From Paludibacter sp. (GTDB lineage: Bacteria > Bacteroidota > Bacteroidia > Bacteroidales > Paludibacteraceae): 64,000 bases of DNA. The notes under the pieces are model-generated. The model was not told the origin of the DNA and did no database searches. It saw only the letters and a program-made list of their open reading frames with translations. A program made the position numbers and the translations under genes. This document shows, piece after piece, positions 60,699 to 64,000 of the stretch (the first letter of the stretch is position 1; each line of letters opens with the position of its first letter). The DNA lies in NCBI RefSeq assembly GCF_009712605.1, contig NZ_WASO01000011.1, forward strand, positions 1-64,000, read 5' to 3'.

Positions 60699-62480
60699 TT
60701 AGTCAACAAAAGCAAGGATTTCGCCTTTTTCGATGATATCGCCCTGTTTTGGATAAGTAGCGACAATTTTACCGGCAAAAGCAGCCTTAACCGGCTCAAT
60801 ACCGTAAATGGTCTGGATATAACCAACTGTATCGCCTTCTTTCACTGCATCGCCGATGTTAGGAGCTTTCGATGCGTCAACCACATCGTATTCCCACAAC
60901 ATTTGTCCTTTTGCAGGAGCCTGAACGGCTTTCGCATTCGGATATTGTTCCTGAACGGTTGTAACGTCGATTTTCGGAACTTCAACGACCGGACGTGTAA
61001 TAATAATCGGAGCACCTGCTTTTGCTTTTTCAGCTTCAAGTTCAGCTTCGAAACGTTTTTTAGCGCTACCGTTTTTGTAGTCGCGGTATTGACGTTCGTG
61101 CATTGCAAATTCGAACAGTTCTTCTTCGTCCTGACCAACATCCCAGCCGTTTTCTTTCATTTCGGCACGGTATTTGTCCAGTTCGTTGGGGAATGCATCC
61201 TGAGGATTGCCTGTATAGAATTCGAAGCCGTTTTTCTTAACCAGTTCTTTGATTTCGGGAGCCAGTTCGCCTGGAAGGTTACCCGTTTTACCCAGAATCA
61301 TGTCCCATGCATTTTTGTCGATGGTGCTCCAGCGAGGTTCGCCTTTCAGGATGTGCATTACGTTCATCAGGGCGATGTTCTTCACATACTGGCTGAACGG
61401 AGTTACCAAAGGAGGATAACCCAAACGTGGCCAAATGTATTCAACTTCCTGGAACAATAGGACAACCAGTTCGTTGATTGTTACTTCGCGTTTTTTCTGA
61501 GAACGGAGAGCCATATTGATAGCACCATGCATACCTTTCAGGTCGGCCATCATAGAACCCATCATACCACCAGGCAAGCCGCAACCTACCAAGAGAGAGG
61601 TCATCACCTTGTTACCCGGATCGATGAAGTAACCGAGGAAGTCGTCGATGAATGATTGTGTCAACGAGCGTGCTTCCATGTAAGCTTCCATGTTGATGTC
61701 AGGAACTGTAAAGCCTGCATTTTTCAACATAGCCTGAATAGTAATTACGTCAGGGTGAACCATACCCCATGAGAGCGGTTCCATTGCTACGTCAAGGTAA
61801 TCAGCACCGGCACGAGCCACTTCAAGCATTGAAGCTACAGAGAAACCAGGTCCTGTGTGACCGTGATACTGGATCTTAATGTGCGGATGACGTTTTTTGA
61901 TAGCGGCTGTCAGTTCGCCAAGGAAAGCCGGACGACCGATACCGGCCATGTCTTTCAGACAGATTTCGTCGCAACCGAATTCAACCACTTTGTCCACCAT
62001 TGCCATGTAATAATCCACAGTATGGATCGGCGAGTTGGTGATACAGCAGGCAACCTGCGAAATCATACCGGCTTCTTTTGCATATTTTACCGACAATTCG
62101 AGGTTACGGGTATCATTCAAGCCGCAGAATGAACGTGAAATGTTGGTGCCCTGAGCATGCTTCACTTTGAAGAACAGCTGACGTACATCGGCAGGTACAG
62201 GGAACATGCGGAGGCCGTTAAGACCACGTTCCAGCATGTGTGTCTGGATACCGACATCGTTGAAAGGCTTTGTCCATTCACGAACGGCTTTGTTAGGGTT
62301 TTCACCAAAAAGCAGGTTAACCTGCTCGAAAGCACCACCATTGGTCTCAACACGGGCAAAACAGCCCATATCGATAATTACCGGTGCAATTTTTGTAAGT
62401 TGGTCAACACGTGGCACATACTTTCCAGAAGCTTGCCACATGTCGCGGTACACTAAACTGAATTTTATTTCGCGTGACAT
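60699..62480 (-). CDS. oadA: OadA/PycB-like carboxyltransferase with carrier domain lacking the biotin lysine
   Basis: 593 residues from ATG 62480 (TTG 62519 is less likely). A carboxyltransferase TIM barrel (~1-300) shows YRDMWQASGKY (metal Asp13, Gln16), LKDMAG (carbamylated-Lys position) and YHGHTGPG (metal His pair), all complete. A PYC/OADA conserved middle region follows, with a charged Lys/Ala linker. The C-terminal biotinyl/lipoyl-like domain (~525-593) has VKEGDTVGYIQTIYGIEPVK where the EAMKM biotin site should be, so the biotin Lys is absent. The usual reaction transfers CO2 between pyruvate/oxaloacetate and biotin; here a separate carrier, or a different use, is implied. Single gene with its own promoter. 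Confidence 0.85.
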   Translation of the reverse strand: MSREIKFSLVYRDMWQASGKYVPRVDQLTKIAPVIIDMGCFARVETNGGAFEQVNLLFGENPNKAVREWTKPFNDVGIQTHMLERGLNGLRMFPVPADVRQLFFKVKHAQGTNISRSFCGLNDTRNLELSVKYAKEAGMISQVACCITNSPIHTVDYYMAMVDKVVEFGCDEICLKDMAGIGRPAFLGELTAAIKKRHPHIKIQYHGHTGPGFSVASMLEVARAGADYLDVAMEPLSWGMVHPDVITIQAMLKNAGFTVPDINMEAYMEARSLTQSFIDDFLGYFIDPGNKVMTSLLVGCGLPGGMMGSMMADLKGMHGAINMALRSQKKREVTINELVVLLFQEVEYIWPRLGYPPLVTPFSQYVKNIALMNVMHILKGEPRWSTIDKNAWDMILGKTGNLPGELAPEIKELVKKNGFEFYTGNPQDAFPNELDKYRAEMKENGWDVGQDEEELFEFAMHERQYRDYKNGSAKKRFEAELEAEKAKAGAPIIITRPVVEVPKIDVTTVQEQYPNAKAVQAPAKGQMLWEYDVVDASKAPNIGDAVKEGDTVGYIQTIYGIEPVKAAFAGKIVATYPKQGDIIEKGEILAFVD

Positions 62481-62506
62481 ATAAGTAAGTGATGTTTGTT
62501 TTGCCA

Positions 62507-62514
62507 CAAAGTTA
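62507..62514 (-). promoter_or_regulatory. Promoter of the oadA-like gene
   Basis: The minus strand reads TAACTTTG, 26 bp before ATG 62480 and overlapping the longer TTG frame, which supports the ATG. Confidence 0.65.
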
Positions 62515-62816
62515 ACCAAAAAACCAGTTTTGGCATGTATTTTTGATGTTTATTTTTTCTTAAAAAACACCTAATCAAATTGCACACTTGTATAGTATTT
62601 GTGCATGATTTTTAGGCATTTGAAGCAAGAAACGGATAGTTTCAGAGTGAAACTATTTTTCTCCCTTTGCGGGCGTTGAAAAATCTTAAAAACGGGATTT
62701 CGTACATTGCATTGTAGTGCATCAAAAACGAAAAGAACAGTCATTACATTTTTATTGTAAAGGCTTCGTCCGAATACCCTCTTAATAGCTAAATTTGCCT
62801 CTCAAAATTAAATTCT
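62515..62816. other. Divergent intergenic region with the M48 protease promoter
   Basis: About 300 bp, A+T-rich. A plus-strand TAAATTTG box is at 62790-62797, giving a leader of about 13 nt before ATG 62817. No small gene was recognised. Confidence 0.55.
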
Positions 62817-64000
62817 ATGGCTTTACACCTATTTATCCTGATTATCATTTTTGTGGCAGGCGATTACCTGCTCGAACAAATACTTTCCATCCTCAACCGC
62901 AGACGGCTTTCCCCGGTTATTCCTCAAAAATTAATCGGAATATACGATGAAGAAAAATATGCCAAACAGCAAAACTATGCCTTGGCAAACAGCCGGTTTG
63001 AAGATTATACCCGCTTATTTGCATTAACACTGGAATTGGGAATGCTATTGCTGGGTGGTTTTGCATGGATCGACGACATTGCCCGCAGCATCAGCGACAA
63101 CAGCATTGTAACCTCGTTACTCTTTTTCGGCATTCTGTTCGTCGGTAACGAACTGCTCACTCTGCCTTTCAGTATTTACGGCACTTTTGTGATCGAAGAA
63201 CGTTTCGGCTTCAATAAAACCTCCGCAAAAACATTTATCCTCGATTCACTCAAATCACTTTTGTTGACGATTGTTTTAGCCGGAGGGATTCTGGCATTGA
63301 TCCTTTGGTTGTATCAGCAATTAGGAGACAATTTCTGGCTGGCAACCTGGGCTGCAATTTCGCTGTTCTCGCTTGTCATGCTGCTTTTCTATTCCGAATG
63401 GATTGTGCCATTGTTCAATAAGCAAAAACCGCTTGAGGAAGGAGAGCTCCGCACCGCAATTGAAGCGTTTGCCCAAAAAGCAGGGTTCAGCCTGAAAAAT
63501 ATATTTGTCATTGACGGATCGAAACGTAGCACCAAGGCCAATGCCTATTTTACAGGCTTTGGGAGCAAGAAACGGGTGGTGCTTTACGATACACTGATTG
63601 AACAGCTAGCCACACAAGAAGTTGTTGCCGTGCTGGCACATGAAGTCGGGCACTACAAAAAGAAACATGTCATTTCGTCTCTTATCTCATCCTTTGTCCA
63701 ATCATTTATCCTTTTATATATACTATCATTATTTCTTCGTTTGCCGATTTCTGCTGAAGTGCTGGGAGCCTCGCAACCTTCATTCCATATTGGCATAGTG
63801 GTATTCGGTCTGCTCTATCAACCCATATCTATTATTCTTGGCCTTATAATGAATGTATTCTCCCGGAAGCATGAATATGAAGCCGATGCTTTTGCAGCAG
63901 ACTACGGACTGGGAGATGCTCTCATAAGCGGATTGCAGAAAATCTCCGTGCAGGCGCTGAGTAACCTCAATCCCCACCCCGCCTACGTTTTTGTTCATTA
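62817..64000 (+). CDS. M48-family metalloprotease, Ste24-type, 3' end cut by window edge
   Basis: Open from ATG 62817 to the window end, about 394 residues so far. An N-terminal membrane helix (LFILIIIFVAGDYLL) and further helices (~60-200, 285-345) are followed by the zinc motif HEVGHYKKKHV and the third-ligand segment EYEADAFAADYGL. These are the hallmarks of CAAX protease 1/Ste24 and HtpX relatives; the length and TM pattern favour Ste24. It degrades or processes membrane proteins at the inner membrane. Substrate unknown; the last few residues are missing. Confidence 0.88.
   Translation, partial: MALHLFILIIIFVAGDYLLEQILSILNRRRLSPVIPQKLIGIYDEEKYAKQQNYALANSRFEDYTRLFALTLELGMLLLGGFAWIDDIARSISDNSIVTSLLFFGILFVGNELLTLPFSIYGTFVIEERFGFNKTSAKTFILDSLKSLLLTIVLAGGILALILWLYQQLGDNFWLATWAAISLFSLVMLLFYSEWIVPLFNKQKPLEEGELRTAIEAFAQKAGFSLKNIFVIDGSKRSTKANAYFTGFGSKKRVVLYDTLIEQLATQEVVAVLAHEVGHYKKKHVISSLISSFVQSFILLYILSLFLRLPISAEVLGASQPSFHIGIVVFGLLYQPISIILGLIMNVFSRKHEYEADAFAADYGLGDALISGLQKISVQALSNLNPHPAYVFVH

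Overview
The window reads as chromosomal DNA of an anaerobic, fermentative member of the Bacteroidota, probably order Bacteroidales. Five things point that way. Many genes have a Bacteroidota-type -7 box (TAnnTTTG) upstream. Recognisable Shine-Dalgarno sequences are rare. Bacteroidota-specific families are present (DUF4270, DUF4105, SprB/PKD-rich giant surface proteins, sigma-70/FecR pairs, the half-length GT5 'glycogen synthase'). The glycyl-tRNA synthetase is the single-chain type. A hydG-hydF-hydE maturation operon implies an [FeFe]-hydrogenase elsewhere in the genome. No genus can be named from sequence alone.

Layout. 1-8336: two adjacent minus-strand giant secreted repeat proteins; the second runs off the left edge and carries a 543-bp tandem repeat. 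8337-9986: an A+T-rich gene desert. 9987-17185: an ABC-F ATPase, a D-lactate-type dehydrogenase, htpG, and an unusual TULIP-like protein with a C-terminal Cys/His motif. 17384-27073: mostly minus-strand housekeeping genes (TPR protein, lipoproteins, Crp/Fnr regulator, rdgB, lpxH, DUF59 Fe-S factor, recX, prmC), then an MBL-fold hydrolase and a TlpA-like thioredoxin. 27281-33552: hisA, hisIE, thrC, an Omp85-type barrel, an amidase and glyS.

33701-36069 is the one clearly accessory segment. A 94-bp direct repeat, each copy containing a whole tRNA-Thr(CGT) gene, brackets an A+T-rich cassette of three tightly packed genes: Xre regulator, ImmA/IrrE-type Zn peptidase and PIN-like nuclease. Next to them is the frameshifted C-terminal stub of a tyrosine recombinase. 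The cassette promoter is embedded in symmetric TTGCA repeats that look like an autoregulatory operator. This is the best candidate in the window for a toxin-antitoxin or defence-like system.

36129-45116: an envelope lipoprotein, an iron-type alcohol dehydrogenase, DUF4105, a degenerate phosphatase-fold protein, the GT5 half-enzyme, DUF4270 and TraB/GumN. 45448-49201: hydG-hydF-hydE. 49524-55884: cca, a DUF721 protein, lptD, a panE-like reductase and a DJ-1/PfpI protein. 56093-60523: a signalling island with an ECF sigma factor and FecR anti-sigma factor, flanked by two paralogous exported proteins. One has an STN domain but no TonB-dependent barrel. 60699-64000: an oadA-like carboxyltransferase whose carrier domain lacks the biotin lysine, and a truncated Ste24-type M48 protease.

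Start codons were re-evaluated individually. Several of the longest open frames begin at TTG or GTG, and an internal ATG was chosen where a signal peptide, a promoter or family length supported it.
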